From Sphingobacteriales bacterium 44-15 (GTDB lineage: Bacteria > Bacteroidota > Bacteroidia > Chitinophagales > Chitinophagaceae): a stretch of 64,000 nucleotides of DNA. The stretch is taken from positions 20,423 to 84,422 of the forward strand of contig MKWG01000027.1 in NCBI GenBank assembly GCA_001899685.1, given 5' to 3'. Position 1 is the stretch's first letter; the number at the start of each line of letters is the position of its first letter. Under the pieces are notes generated by a model. The model was not told the DNA's origin and made no database searches. It worked only from the letters and a program-made list of their open reading frames with translations. Both the position numbers and the translations under genes were made by a program. Below are positions 1-7,586 of the stretch, piece after piece.

Positions 1-838
1 AAGAAGGTTTAACTAATTTCTCAACTTTAGGGTCTGAAATGTCAGCAGGCAAACAGATATGCTCAATATCCGGGTCAAGTTCCAAGAGAAAATTAGAACT
101 ATCGGAAAAACCTAAACGCTGTTGAATGTAAATAGAACTTGTTACAAGTTTATCCCGCTTACGTGTAGACAAATCTCCTTTCAGCCAGCTTTGCACCCTT
201 GTCCGTTCTATTGGAGATTGAGCCATCTCGTAGGTCTCGCTATCGTCCACTATAATTAAATCAGCGTGCTTTCCGATAATAGCAGTACCAATGCTGCATG
301 TGATTCGCCCGCCCCCGAAAACGGTTTCAAAATGACCCTTAGAATCCTGAACGGGGTTCAGCCTTGTTAGGGGAAAGAATGATCTGTATTTATCTGATTG
401 AATAACTGAGCGGCATTTGGTAGACAGTGCTTCAGCCAGGGTATAATTGCACGAACCTGAGATAATAAGCATTGAAGGATCAACTGCCAGTATCCAAGCC
501 GGAAGCATTATGCTGAATATAGCTGACTTACTTGTTCCCGGTGGTAGGTTTATTAAAAGGTCTTTTGCCGGTTGTTTGTGAATTACCCTCGTTGCCACTT
601 CCTGGGCTTTATCACATAGGAACTTGATATGCCAGTTATCTATCATGTTAGACGGCATTACCACATTCCAAAATGTTTTAACGAAGAAGTAAAAACTTCG
701 TTTGCACATCTCAGAATACGCGGGAGTAATATCTATCTTATTGCCAAATAGAGAAAGATATTCAGACGGTAAAACATTCGCCTTTATCAGCCTTCGATCC
801 TTTCTCACTTGAACGGAAGCGGGAGTGATTAATGCCAT
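1..838 (-). CDS. Phage terminase large subunit, N-terminal ATPase part (runs off left edge)
   Basis: The terminase large subunit is the ATP-driven DNA packaging motor and genome-cutting nuclease of tailed phages. The 279 visible codons start at an ATG at 836-838. A Walker A-like loop LPPGTSKS lies at residues 98-105, a segment of the form MLIISGSCNYTLAEALS follows at about 123-139, and a Walker B strand LIIVDD lies at about 194-199. This order matches the terminase ATPase domain. The C-terminal nuclease domain is beyond the window. The gene lies on the minus strand as the last of the late genes seen here, about 8.6 kb from the probable small subunit, which is an unusual separation. Confidence 0.9.
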   Translation of the reverse strand, partial: MALITPASVQVRKDRRLIKANVLPSEYLSLFGNKIDITPAYSEMCKRSFYFFVKTFWNVVMPSNMIDNWHIKFLCDKAQEVATRVIHKQPAKDLLINLPPGTSKSAIFSIMLPAWILAVDPSMLIISGSCNYTLAEALSTKCRSVIQSDKYRSFFPLTRLNPVQDSKGHFETVFGGGRITCSIGTAIIGKHADLIIVDDSETYEMAQSPIERTRVQSWLKGDLSTRKRDKLVTSSIYIQQRLGFSDSSNFLLELDPDIEHICLPADISDPKVEKLVKPS

Positions 839-867
839 TCAAAAACATATCCTTAGTAGAAGGTGAA

Positions 868-1149
868 TTAATTTGATTCAGAAGCAGCAGCCTTTTTTTC
901 TGCACGTTTTCTTTTCGCTTCTTCTTTCTTCAACCGCAATGCTTCCGCTTTGCTCTCAGCTAATAAACCAACATTTGTTTTTGGCTGCTGTATCTCCCCA
1001 GGCATTCCAATTGTATTTAAAACAAGTTGTCTCAGCCATTCAGATTTAGAAACATAATTCCGGGCAGCAACAAGCAAAATTTTTTCATGTGCTTCTTTGG
1101 AGAAGAATGCCCTAAGCGGTATTAATTTTTCATTCAAAGTATTTTCCAT
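868..1149 (-). CDS. Small basic protein, possible ribbon-helix-helix DNA-binding protein
   Basis: This 93-residue protein starts at the ATG at 1147-1149; a longer in-frame start at 1212 adds an unlikely hydrophobic leader. Residues about 8-45 resemble an RHH-type fold as found in MobC-like and phage regulators: a short strand (KLIPLRAFF) followed by two helices containing SKEAHEKILLVAARN and SKSEWLRQLVLN. The C-terminal third is highly charged (KKEEAKRKRAEKK) and probably a helix. It sits 29 bases upstream of the terminase large subunit on the same strand, so the two are probably cotranscribed. A role in packaging or regulation is inference; the family was not recognised with certainty. Confidence 0.6.
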   Translation of the reverse strand: MENTLNEKLIPLRAFFSKEAHEKILLVAARNYVSKSEWLRQLVLNTIGMPGEIQQPKTNVGLLAESKAEALRLKKEEAKRKRAEKKAAASESN

Positions 1150-1405
1150 TGTGTAACTATTTATGAATAGATACGCAAATGGGAAAAAAGCGGAAATTTT
1201 TGTAATAGCCATTAAGTGTGGCTATTTATGTAATTGAATTACGTAGACCAAACCAATTTAATGAGAAAATTTTTTCAAAATTTTGGTTGAGTTGGCAGAT
1301 TTAATGCAGTTGGTCAAAAACTGATTTAATAATTTTTGAATTGCGCTAACAGGGGACGCGCCCATGTCCTTTGATAGGTCAAAATACAGTGTTTTTAAAT
1401 TTTCT

Positions 1406-2359
1406 CTATTTCGGCTGAACCTTCCGGAGAAGAAAAGGATTAAACAATCTTGAATAAACCTTCATTTCAAGATCATTATCTAATTTGAATATATAATATC
1501 CCCCGGCATCCTGTAAAGGGAGTTTGTTCTGCAATACATCCACATTATATGTTGGTTGTCTTATTGATGGATTAGAGTAGTTCACAAATTGAGATGAAAA
1601 ATGAACATCATGAGCTTTCTCTATCCCAATAAATTCAAAGTATACTATTTTATCGAAACGTATTAATGCTACAATTGAGACAACATAATATCCTTCATAT
1701 TTAATAAAAACTCTGTTTTTGTTGATGTCAAACCTAAATTCAAAAGCGATTTCGCTATTCCCATTTCTCGCTACCCCTTTCCATTCTCCATTTAAAAATT
1801 CTACATCCCTTGGTTCTTTAAACTTTTCCAAGATCGCGACACTTTGCTGAAGTTTTATTATATCTCCCTGTAGTCCTAAATTCTCTTTGCGGAGATTACT
1901 TACTTGTTCGTTTAAATCCCTTCTCTGGCTGAAAAATTTACTTTCATCTTGAATTACCTCTTCAAGCTTTGCCTGAGATTGTTTGTATTCATCCCTCAGT
2001 CTTAAATATTTTACTGTACTAATACTACCTTCCTCAAGTATCTTAAGTGTTTTAACCTCTTGTCCTTGATTAATCCTTGTGTATAGAAGAACCACCAATC
2101 TTTTAAAGTATGGAAAAGCAAATGTGTATGCTAATGCACCTATTAGGGGGATAATTAAACAGGTCTGCCAGTTGGTAGTTTTATCAATCAGATCAAAGTA
2201 TGAATTGTAGCCATCAGCCTTTAATTGATAGTTAGTGTAGAAAAAAAGCCCTATTACAATTTTGTAATTTGAAATAAGCCAACTTATTAGATAGGAGAAG
2301 ATGAAAGGATTACGTAGCCTTTCGCCTACATGCTTAAAGAAATCTTGTATTCTTTCCAA
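1406..2359 (-). CDS. Two-TM, coiled-coil protein with C-terminal beta-rich domain, unknown function
   Basis: This 317-residue protein has two hydrophobic segments near residues 18-42 and 66-86, a long charged heptad-like coiled coil at about 105-182, and a C-terminal beta-strand-rich domain from about residue 187 that opens with LNGEWKG. The layout predicts a membrane anchor, a spacer and a soluble barrel-like domain. A comparable arrangement of two TM helices plus a small beta-barrel is known for CBASS Cap15 effectors, but no nucleotidyltransferase gene is seen nearby, so that link is only a hypothesis. The gene is a single minus-strand unit between the terminase genes and a divergent plus-strand pair, a typical position for a moron or defence cargo gene. 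Confidence 0.7.
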   Translation of the reverse strand: MERIQDFFKHVGERLRNPFIFSYLISWLISNYKIVIGLFFYTNYQLKADGYNSYFDLIDKTTNWQTCLIIPLIGALAYTFAFPYFKRLVVLLYTRINQGQEVKTLKILEEGSISTVKYLRLRDEYKQSQAKLEEVIQDESKFFSQRRDLNEQVSNLRKENLGLQGDIIKLQQSVAILEKFKEPRDVEFLNGEWKGVARNGNSEIAFEFRFDINKNRVFIKYEGYYVVSIVALIRFDKIVYFEFIGIEKAHDVHFSSQFVNYSNPSIRQPTYNVDVLQNKLPLQDAGGYYIFKLDNDLEMKVYSRLFNPFLLRKVQPK

Positions 2360-2572
2360 TGGTTAAAACGTTAGGGGTTGAAATAATAGTTTCTTGTATG
2401 AAAGATACGTTTTTTAGAAATATCCCACCCCGCCATATTTTTATAAAGGCTTTGACCGGGAATGATAGCCCCATCCCGAAACCCCTTCCTTTTCAGTTGC
2501 TAATATAATCCTATAAATCACATCAGGGATCCATATCTATTATGCGGACTTATGCACATCCTGTTAATTTTT

Positions 2573-2607
2573 CAGGCTTTTTTTAATGTAAGCCTGGAAT
2601 AACTTTG
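2573..2607 (+). promoter_or_regulatory. Probable promoter with hairpin for the 2639 gene
   Basis: The -7 element TAACTTTG at 2600-2607 fits the Bacteroidota consensus TAnnTTTG and lies 31 bases before the start codon at 2639. In the -33 region there is no clear TTG. Instead, an inverted repeat CAGGCTT/AAGCCTG (2573-2579 and 2590-2596, 10-base loop) is present. It could be an operator or a terminator of incoming transcription. Confidence 0.5.
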
Positions 2608-2638
2608 CATTAAATAAAAAAAACTCAAATTCTTAATT

Positions 2639-3229
2639 ATGTCTGAAAATTTTAATGAAGAGTTTAAAACTAAGCAGTTTAAAGAATATTTAGACGCTGA
2701 ACTTATATCAGCTCCTGAAGAAATAGTAAACATTATGCATATAATCAGGATGTCAATAAACAATTCGCAAAGTCTTGACCGCTCCAGAACTAAAATGAGG
2801 ATATTGACAATATTAGAAGAATATGAGGGCAATGGTTTAATAACTACAGATGGAAGTTTTCGTTCTATTTTATCCGGGCTTGATGTATATAGAAACAATC
2901 AACCACTTTTTGAAGAACCAGATATTGAGTTATTGATTAGAAGTACAGCCAAATTTGTTGAAGAATATAATAAAAAGAATACTCCACCTTCACCACCACC
3001 TCCATCTCAAGGAATTTATATAGAACGGTACGAGAATAATTCCTTTAATGCAACGGAAAGTACATTTAATGCACCTGTAAGTACAGGTAAGGGAAACAAA
3101 AGCAAGGGCTCATTTAATCAAAACAAAGAGAAGAAAGAAAACTGGTTTAGTAAACACTTTTGGGAACTTATTATTGCTGTTGCCGCAACTGTCATTGGTG
3201 CAATAATAGTAAAGAATATGTATCCATAA
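2639..3229 (+). CDS. Tail-anchored protein with proline-rich linker, unknown function
   Basis: This 196-residue protein has a mostly helical N-terminal domain (about 1-112), a linker with a proline run (SPPPPS near residue 118) and Asn/Thr/Ser-rich sequence (about 112-160), and a single C-terminal hydrophobic helix (about 172-190) before a short polar tail. It lacks a signal peptide, so it should be a cytoplasmic protein anchored by its tail. It forms a plus-strand pair with the GIY-YIG gene 44 bases downstream, opposite to the surrounding late genes, which suggests an independently acquired two-gene cassette. No family was recognised. Confidence 0.65.
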   Translation: MSENFNEEFKTKQFKEYLDAELISAPEEIVNIMHIIRMSINNSQSLDRSRTKMRILTILEEYEGNGLITTDGSFRSILSGLDVYRNNQPLFEEPDIELLIRSTAKFVEEYNKKNTPPSPPPPSQGIYIERYENNSFNATESTFNAPVSTGKGNKSKGSFNQNKEKKENWFSKHFWELIIAVAATVIGAIIVKNMYP

Positions 3230-3273
3230 CCTGAAGCATATATTAATATCTACCATAACCCTAAACTATTTTT

Positions 3274-3744
3274 ATGACCTTAGATGAAATTAAAGCAGTT
3301 ACACAACCATATACGGACAAACTGAAAGAAGACTTTATTATTGATAGGAAAATATTTGCCGAGGCTTCCGGAAGAGCTAACTATAATAAAACAGTAAGGG
3401 AAAAAATAGAAAAAAAAGTGGGAGTGTATATATGGCTTGACGATACACGAAAAGAAATTATTTATATTGGTAAAGCAGGAAGCATAGGCAGGGATGGCAG
3501 TTATAAAAAGCACTCAATACAAAATAGACTAACAGCTCCAAGAGGAAAAAATAAGGCAACAAATAAGTATATTCAAACTAACGACTACGTTAAAGCAATT
3601 ATGACAGAATATGACATCTCCCATCTTTCAATTGTAGTAATTTACTCCAAAGAGGATGAGCCTCCGGCATACATTGAGGCATTGCTGCTCTATCATTTCT
3701 ATAAGAAAAATAAAAGGTTGCCTAAGTTGAATAACTCCTTTTAA
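3274..3744 (+). CDS. GIY-YIG nuclease-domain protein
   Basis: This 156-residue protein has a GIY-YIG fold from about residue 48: GVYIWLD supplies the first strand and IIYIGKAG the second. A conserved arginine lies in IQNRL, a catalytic-type glutamate in YIEALLLYHFY, and a terminal Asn in LPKLNN. About 47 residues precede the nuclease core. It is translated 44 bases after the tail-anchored gene and probably cotranscribed with it. The sequence AACCCTAAAC lies 7 bases upstream of the ATG; the same word precedes two other genes of the element. It may act in homing, restriction or DNA processing; the substrate is unknown. Confidence 0.75.
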   Translation: MTLDEIKAVTQPYTDKLKEDFIIDRKIFAEASGRANYNKTVREKIEKKVGVYIWLDDTRKEIIYIGKAGSIGRDGSYKKHSIQNRLTAPRGKNKATNKYIQTNDYVKAIMTEYDISHLSIVVIYSKEDEPPAYIEALLLYHFYKKNKRLPKLNNSF

Positions 3745-3786
3745 AGCTGTGGGGGCTTAATAGAAGATTCTATTCCCAAAATTTCT
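3741..3786. repeat. Imperfect 46-bp direct repeat, copy A
   Basis: It starts with TTAAAGCTGTGGG and continues with GCTTAATAG, GATT, TCCC and AAATTT blocks that recur in order at 4863-4908. Roughly 36 of 46 positions agree. Copy A overlaps the stop codon of the GIY-YIG gene and lies between it and the convergent 3819-4739 gene. Together the copies bracket that gene. Confidence 0.7.
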
Positions 3787-3818
3787 AAGGCTATACTCTA
3801 ATTTAATTTGAGCTGGAT

Positions 3819-4739
3819 TTATCCCTGCAAGCTCTTTATAGCTGCTTGTACACTTTTCAACTGGTTTTTTCCTTCATTTATTTTCTCGACAACAAAGTTT
3901 ATTAGTACATCAATACTTTCCGCTTTTGAGAGGCACAATTCATCACTAAATGAGTGAATACCTCCCGAAAGTTGTTCGTACAAAAGCTTAATTGGATTGT
4001 TACCCAATCCTTTTAATGTAGTTGGCAAATGTCCATCCAGAACATCAATCAATTTATTCATTTGATGATCTTGCTGATAAGTAGAATAAGCTCTTTTAAC
4101 TTCATCCACTCCTTCAAACTCTAATTCTGAAATATCTTTTACTATTTTTTTAATTTCATTCTCAATCACTCGCCTTAGATAAGCGTATGCACCAATACCA
4201 TATCCATTAGACTTACAAACTAATGCACGTTTGTAATTAGTTCTATCTTCCTCACTTAAATATTTTTCCAAAGTCTTACTAAGCATTGGTAAGGGGGATG
4301 GAGATTGACCAACTTTTTCGAGATATACAATAGTACCTGGGGCTTTATCTTCTCCTCCTTTGTCAGAAAACGCTCTGAGCAAAAATGTTACTCTCTCACC
4401 ACAAGATTGACAAAATCCAACAAGGTATAAAATGTAGTTAATTGTCTTATCTGTATCATTCAAAGAAGAGTTCTTTATTTTTTCCGAATTGCCGAACATT
4501 TCATTCAATGCCTTTTGCTTTATTGAATACTTCATTTCTCCTAAGTCTGTTCTAAATGTCTGAACTTCTTGTTCTTTAGGGCACAAGAACTTGAAAGGTT
4601 TATTTTCAAAATCTTCAAATTTTGTGAATGAATTTATTATTCCACTTGAGGCAATTACTTTTGAGTATAACGGTTTATTGGCAAGAAAATCGGCAAAATC
4701 TATATCATTTAACTTATAGAGTTTAGGGGCTTCCATCAT
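3819..4739 (-). CDS. DUF4145-like protein of unknown function, flanked by direct repeats
   Basis: This 306-residue soluble protein has isolated cysteines (FLCPKE near residue 51 and CQSCGE near 111-116) suggesting a reduced zinc site in the N-terminal half. Its C-terminal helical half contains ALVCKSNGYGIGAYAYLRR followed by an Arg/Glu helix, and GIHSFSDELCL near residue 258. This C-terminal pattern resembles DUF4145-type domains found fused to or beside restriction and defence proteins; the match is by eye only. It stands alone on the minus strand and is bracketed by the two 46-bp direct repeats, as if inserted or duplicated as a unit. Confidence 0.65.
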   Translation of the reverse strand: MMEAPKLYKLNDIDFADFLANKPLYSKVIASSGIINSFTKFEDFENKPFKFLCPKEQEVQTFRTDLGEMKYSIKQKALNEMFGNSEKIKNSSLNDTDKTINYILYLVGFCQSCGERVTFLLRAFSDKGGEDKAPGTIVYLEKVGQSPSPLPMLSKTLEKYLSEEDRTNYKRALVCKSNGYGIGAYAYLRRVIENEIKKIVKDISELEFEGVDEVKRAYSTYQQDHQMNKLIDVLDGHLPTTLKGLGNNPIKLLYEQLSGGIHSFSDELCLSKAESIDVLINFVVEKINEGKNQLKSVQAAIKSLQG

Positions 4740-4862
4740 AATAATATAATTACAAGCGTAAATTACTTAATAAAATAGATATTACACTAACAAGGCTCAG
4801 GCAGCTTTCAAAGGGTTTTGAAAAGGCACTTAATTGGTTAATGGAATAAATTACCTTACCTA

Positions 4863-4908
4863 TTAAAGCTGTGGGATGCTTAATAGGGGATTGATCCCGG
4901 AAATTTAG
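4863..4908. repeat. Imperfect 46-bp direct repeat, copy B
   Basis: This is the second copy of the element at 3741-3786, in the same orientation and 1,122 bases away. This copy can fold the short hairpin GGGAT/ATCCC at 4887-4898. It lies just beyond the stop codon of the HNH gene and upstream of the 3819-4739 gene. Confidence 0.7.
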
Positions 4909-4911
4909 TAC

Positions 4912-5250
4912 TTAAATCCAGTCATCATCGTCTTCATCGTCAAAATCATCGTCTTCAAAATCATCAAAATCGTCATCGTCGTCTTCAAAATAGTCGGCTC
5001 TTCCCTTAAAGCTATATTCCCATCCGTATTTATCAGCATCTCTCAAATGTGCTTTGTAATGCTCCCATTGATTTGGGAAGACATAAAGGTTATCGGGGGA
5101 ATTATTTAATTTATTGCGGTCTTTGTGGTGTACCACCTCTCCCGGTCTCAATCTTCTACCGAGCTTTTTTTCAGCTACCCACCTATGCACTGGTATACCG
5201 CTATCCTTAAAGCATAGGTAACCGTTTTCATTGATGTATGTGTTTGACAT
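4912..5250 (-). CDS. HNH endonuclease with acidic tail
   Basis: This 112-residue protein has an HNH core of the phage and homing type, with an HRW at residues 22-24, VVHHKDRNKLNNSPDNL at about 39-55 containing the His-His and Asn positions, and a following WEHYKAH helix. The last 30 or so residues are almost entirely Asp/Glu, an unusual acidic tail that could mimic DNA or modulate binding. The stop codon lies 4-10 bases from repeat copy B. It precedes the 3819 gene and follows the GIY-YIG/NUMOD1 gene on the same strand, 37 bases apart, and may be cotranscribed with it. A nicking or homing function is inferred from family. Confidence 0.85.
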   Translation of the reverse strand: MSNTYINENGYLCFKDSGIPVHRWVAEKKLGRRLRPGEVVHHKDRNKLNNSPDNLYVFPNQWEHYKAHLRDADKYGWEYSFKGRADYFEDDDDDFDDFEDDDFDDEDDDDWI

Positions 5251-5287
5251 GTGTTTTTAATAGAACATGAGAGGGGGTTGGTTAGTA

Positions 5288-6007
5288 TTAAGCTGATCTG
5301 AGTTCAAAGTATTCCAGAAGTTTATAACCAAATATTCTATGGACGTGTATATACCTATTTGTTACGATTTCCTGATAACAGGATTCGGCAAGTGTAAGAG
5401 GATGTATTTTTAGACCTTCAGCAACATCCATAAACGTTTCATCATTTAAGCCGTCATACAGTAACCATTTATAGCCTCCAAATACTTTAATTTCAGCTTT
5501 GCAACATCTCAGGATGCTAAATGTATTATATCCGTAAATATTAACCAGTTCATAAATACTTTTATAGGTTTCTTTTAAAATTCCTTTTCTGTTATATTTC
5601 TTTACTCCAATTCTTTTATAATCACTGACTGCCCAATAATGACCAGTAGGCGCATTTAATACATCATATCCTTTTCGCAAATAAATTTCTACCAAAAGAG
5701 ATTCTATTATGTATAATTCTGTTCTTGTGTATTTATCCGGGGCACCTTCTAACAATATTTGGACAGGAGTTTTATCAAGTCCTATTTTATCAAATAATTG
5801 GTGTAATCCTTTATGTTCTCCATGCTTATTAGAGTAACTTTTTCTATGCTGTAAAAATCTACTGGCGAAATTTTGGGTCATGCCAATATATACCTCCTTT
5901 CGTCTCTTACTTTGAAAACAATATATACCACATTTAGTGGTACAATTTTTATATGCTTCCCGTGCCAAGTTTATGTTCTTAAATTGCTTAGTTGTTTTTA
6001 ACAGCAT
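5288..6007 (-). CDS. GIY-YIG homing endonuclease with NUMOD1-type DNA-binding tail
   Basis: This 239-residue protein has a GIY-YIG core in the first 115 residues: CGIYCFQSK, VYIGMTQNFASRFLQHR with the catalytic-type Arg and His, and ELYIIESLLVEIY with the metal-binding Glu. Residues about 135-192 (KKYNRKG, SIYELVNIYGYNTFSILRC, GGYKWLLYD) match the NUMOD1 DNA-binding repeat of phage homing endonucleases. The remaining C-terminus is unassigned. It is a free-standing homing-type gene inserted between terminase genes, with the large palindrome-bearing gap upstream. Confidence 0.85.
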   Translation of the reverse strand: MLLKTTKQFKNINLAREAYKNCTTKCGIYCFQSKRRKEVYIGMTQNFASRFLQHRKSYSNKHGEHKGLHQLFDKIGLDKTPVQILLEGAPDKYTRTELYIIESLLVEIYLRKGYDVLNAPTGHYWAVSDYKRIGVKKYNRKGILKETYKSIYELVNIYGYNTFSILRCCKAEIKVFGGYKWLLYDGLNDETFMDVAEGLKIHPLTLAESCYQEIVTNRYIHVHRIFGYKLLEYFELRSA

Positions 6008-6285
6008 AAAATATTAACGGAATATCTCTTTATCTATTTTCCTAAAAAGGCTGAGGTTACTGGCTTGATACGGTCTGCAGTAGTGGGATTACCGGGTCAT
6101 CAGATTTTTGTTTTGTATACTTTAATATACAAAGACGAAGGAGCTAAATACCTTAACCCTAAAAAATTGTTGGGATACGAAATCCTATTTCGTGCCTATT
6201 CTGAAACCTTTTTTAAAAAGACCTTTTATAATACCTTTTAGGGTTCTCAATTGATTGATTATTATAATAGTTACAAAGGTTTTGA

Positions 6286-6410
6286 CGAATTATAGTTCGT
6301 CGGCTGCGAACTATAGTTCGCCATTTTGCCACTTTAGCGAACTTTAATTCGCTTAGGCGAACTTTAATTCGTAATAATATTTTATAATATGTTTTGCGAA
6401 CTATAGTTCG
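6286..6410. repeat. Array of five phased 14-bp palindromic sites
   Basis: Sites lie at 6286-6299 (CGAATTATAGTTCG), 6307-6320 (CGAACTATAGTTCG, perfect palindrome, 16 bp with flanking G/C), 6338-6351 and 6358-6371 (both CGAACTTTAATTCG), and 6397-6410 (CGAACTATAGTTCG). All share CGAA....TTCG ends. Start-to-start spacings are 21, 31, 20 and 39, close to 2, 3, 2 and 4 helical turns, so the sites should lie on nearly one face of the DNA. The last two are each part of a 39-bp direct repeat (6358-6396 and 6397-6435). Confidence 0.9.
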
Positions 6411-6513
6411 TGAGCTATTTTTATAATATGTTTTCAGGATTACGTCTTAAATTACAGACCTTTCAGGCACAATTTATACATTATGCCATATATGTCCTCA
6501 TTTGTTTAGTCAA

Positions 6514-6544
6514 TTTTGATAATACTAATTTAATTTTATATTTG
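6514..6544 (+). promoter_or_regulatory. Bacteroidota-type promoter of the winged-helix operon
   Basis: TTTTG at 6514-6518 and TATATTTG at 6537-6544 are separated by 18 bases, matching the -33 TTTG and -7 TAnnTTTG elements of the Bacteroidota primary sigma factor. The start codon is 17 bases downstream at 6562, so the leader is very short. Confidence 0.75.
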
Positions 6545-6561
6545 CAATATAATCTTTTACT

Positions 6562-6822
6562 ATGACGAAAAATGAGATATATCGGCAACTAACCACCTCA
6601 GCGGAAGTGCTCCTGTTTATTTATGCCTGCTATAAGAAGGAGTTCCGGTTAAATGACCTGAAATTTCAGCAAGAGTTTCTGGACAAAGGAGTGAGACTGG
6701 ACACACTAAGAAGAGCTATTAAAAAGCTGATCGCTGTAGGAGTTCTGGAAAAGTCCCCAGCCCCCCACCAATATCAGCTTACAGATATAGGGAAAAATTT
6801 GACCCCAACTCCCCTCAGCTAA
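6562..6822 (+). CDS. Small winged-helix DNA-binding protein
   Basis: This 86-residue protein is predicted to form one winged helix. Helical segments are followed by RLDTLRRAIKKLIAVGVLEKS (recognition helix and start of the wing, about residues 47-66) and by YQLTDIGKN, the usual end of a wing in MarR-like or replication-associated folds. It is the first gene after the palindrome array and its promoter, and is followed 29 bases later by a second HTH gene. Regulation of the array or replication initiation is inferred from position; no family name is assigned. Confidence 0.7.
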   Translation: MTKNEIYRQLTTSAEVLLFIYACYKKEFRLNDLKFQQEFLDKGVRLDTLRRAIKKLIAVGVLEKSPAPHQYQLTDIGKNLTPTPLS

Positions 6823-6851
6823 AGTTATTGCCGGCGCCAAAAAGTAGATTA

Positions 6852-7253
6852 ATGAACACTAAATATATACAAGTACCCGAGGAATTAATATTCAATCCGA
6901 ATATTAACTACTCATACATTCGAGTTTTGCATGCACTCGCCTTTAAGTATTGCTATTACAAAGAGAATCGTTTAAATAAGTATAGTACTGATGGGTTGGC
7001 TAATGATTTAGGGGTGTCCAGGAGATGGATACAAAAGGCAATAGCCTATTTAAAGGAAAATGGTTTAATTATAACTAAACGAAACGTTGAATACATTAAT
7101 CCTATGTACTGTTATCAATCCTTGCCTGAAACAAGGGAAGACAATATAGCACACATCCTGGAAGATCATATCAAATTTCACGGTGTGCAACCCGCTAAAG
7201 AAGAAGACGCTGAACAATATTATAAAGATTATCCGCTATCAGATATCTGGTAA
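6852..7253 (+). CDS. Helix-turn-helix protein, possible replication or regulatory factor
   Basis: The chosen ATG at 6852 gives 133 residues; an in-frame TTG at 6828 would add eight. The opening YIQVPEELIFNPNINYSYIRV resembles the start of phage replication or DnaD-like N-terminal winged helices, followed by STDGLANDLGVSRRWIQKA and IAYLKENGLI as a clear HTH with wing. The C-terminal 45 residues are acidic and unassigned. It is cotranscribed with the small winged-helix gene downstream of the phased palindromes, and followed by a terminator. It may bind the array. Confidence 0.7.
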   Translation: MNTKYIQVPEELIFNPNINYSYIRVLHALAFKYCYYKENRLNKYSTDGLANDLGVSRRWIQKAIAYLKENGLIITKRNVEYINPMYCYQSLPETREDNIAHILEDHIKFHGVQPAKEEDAEQYYKDYPLSDIW

Positions 7254-7271
7254 AGTTTTCATTAATCTACA

Positions 7272-7304
7272 AGCCTGGGGTATATCTATACCCTGGCTTT
7301 TTCT
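7272..7304 (+). terminator. Intrinsic terminator after the HTH operon
   Basis: AGCCTGGGGTATA pairs with TATACCCTGGCT across a TC loop with one bulge and is followed by a T run. It lies about 20 bases after the stop at 7253. The next 280 bases up to 7587 contain no recognisable gene. Confidence 0.8.
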
Positions 7305-7586
7305 TTTGATCTTTGATAAGAATTTCGTTAAATGAGCTTAACACTATTGCGGACAATAGAATGAAGTATTAGCTTCGCATCATTATCAGTTAAACACTGA
7401 ACCGGGTTAAGGTTATAACCGTTTGTTCCCGGCATCTTCAAAAACTAAACGGGGACTTCTTCACAAAAGACTTCCCACGGAGATTTTTAAGACACAAAAC
7501 AAAGATTGTTTTAAATCCTGTCTCTAAAAAGCCACATTTTTTTAAATCAAAAATGGGGAACAGCACACAATCTGAACATCTGTACC

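Larger units (their letters stand above)
6008..6561. other. 554-bp gene-free control region, origin-like
   Basis: No coding sequence is seen here. From left to right it contains the probable minus-strand promoter region for the 6007 gene, a hairpin ACGAAAT-CCT-ATTTCGT at 6177-6193, the array of five 14-bp CGAA/TTCG palindromes at 6286-6410, a partial 39-bp tandem repeat at 6358-6435 with very AT-rich sequence (TTTTATAATATGTTTT twice), and the promoter of the 6562 gene. An iteron-like origin or a multi-operator switch region would both fit. Confidence 0.7.

Noticed and set aside
3741..4908. Integron attC sites around the 306-residue gene
   Set aside because: The repeats lack the attC core GTTRRRY and its palindromic arms, and no integron integrase is seen.
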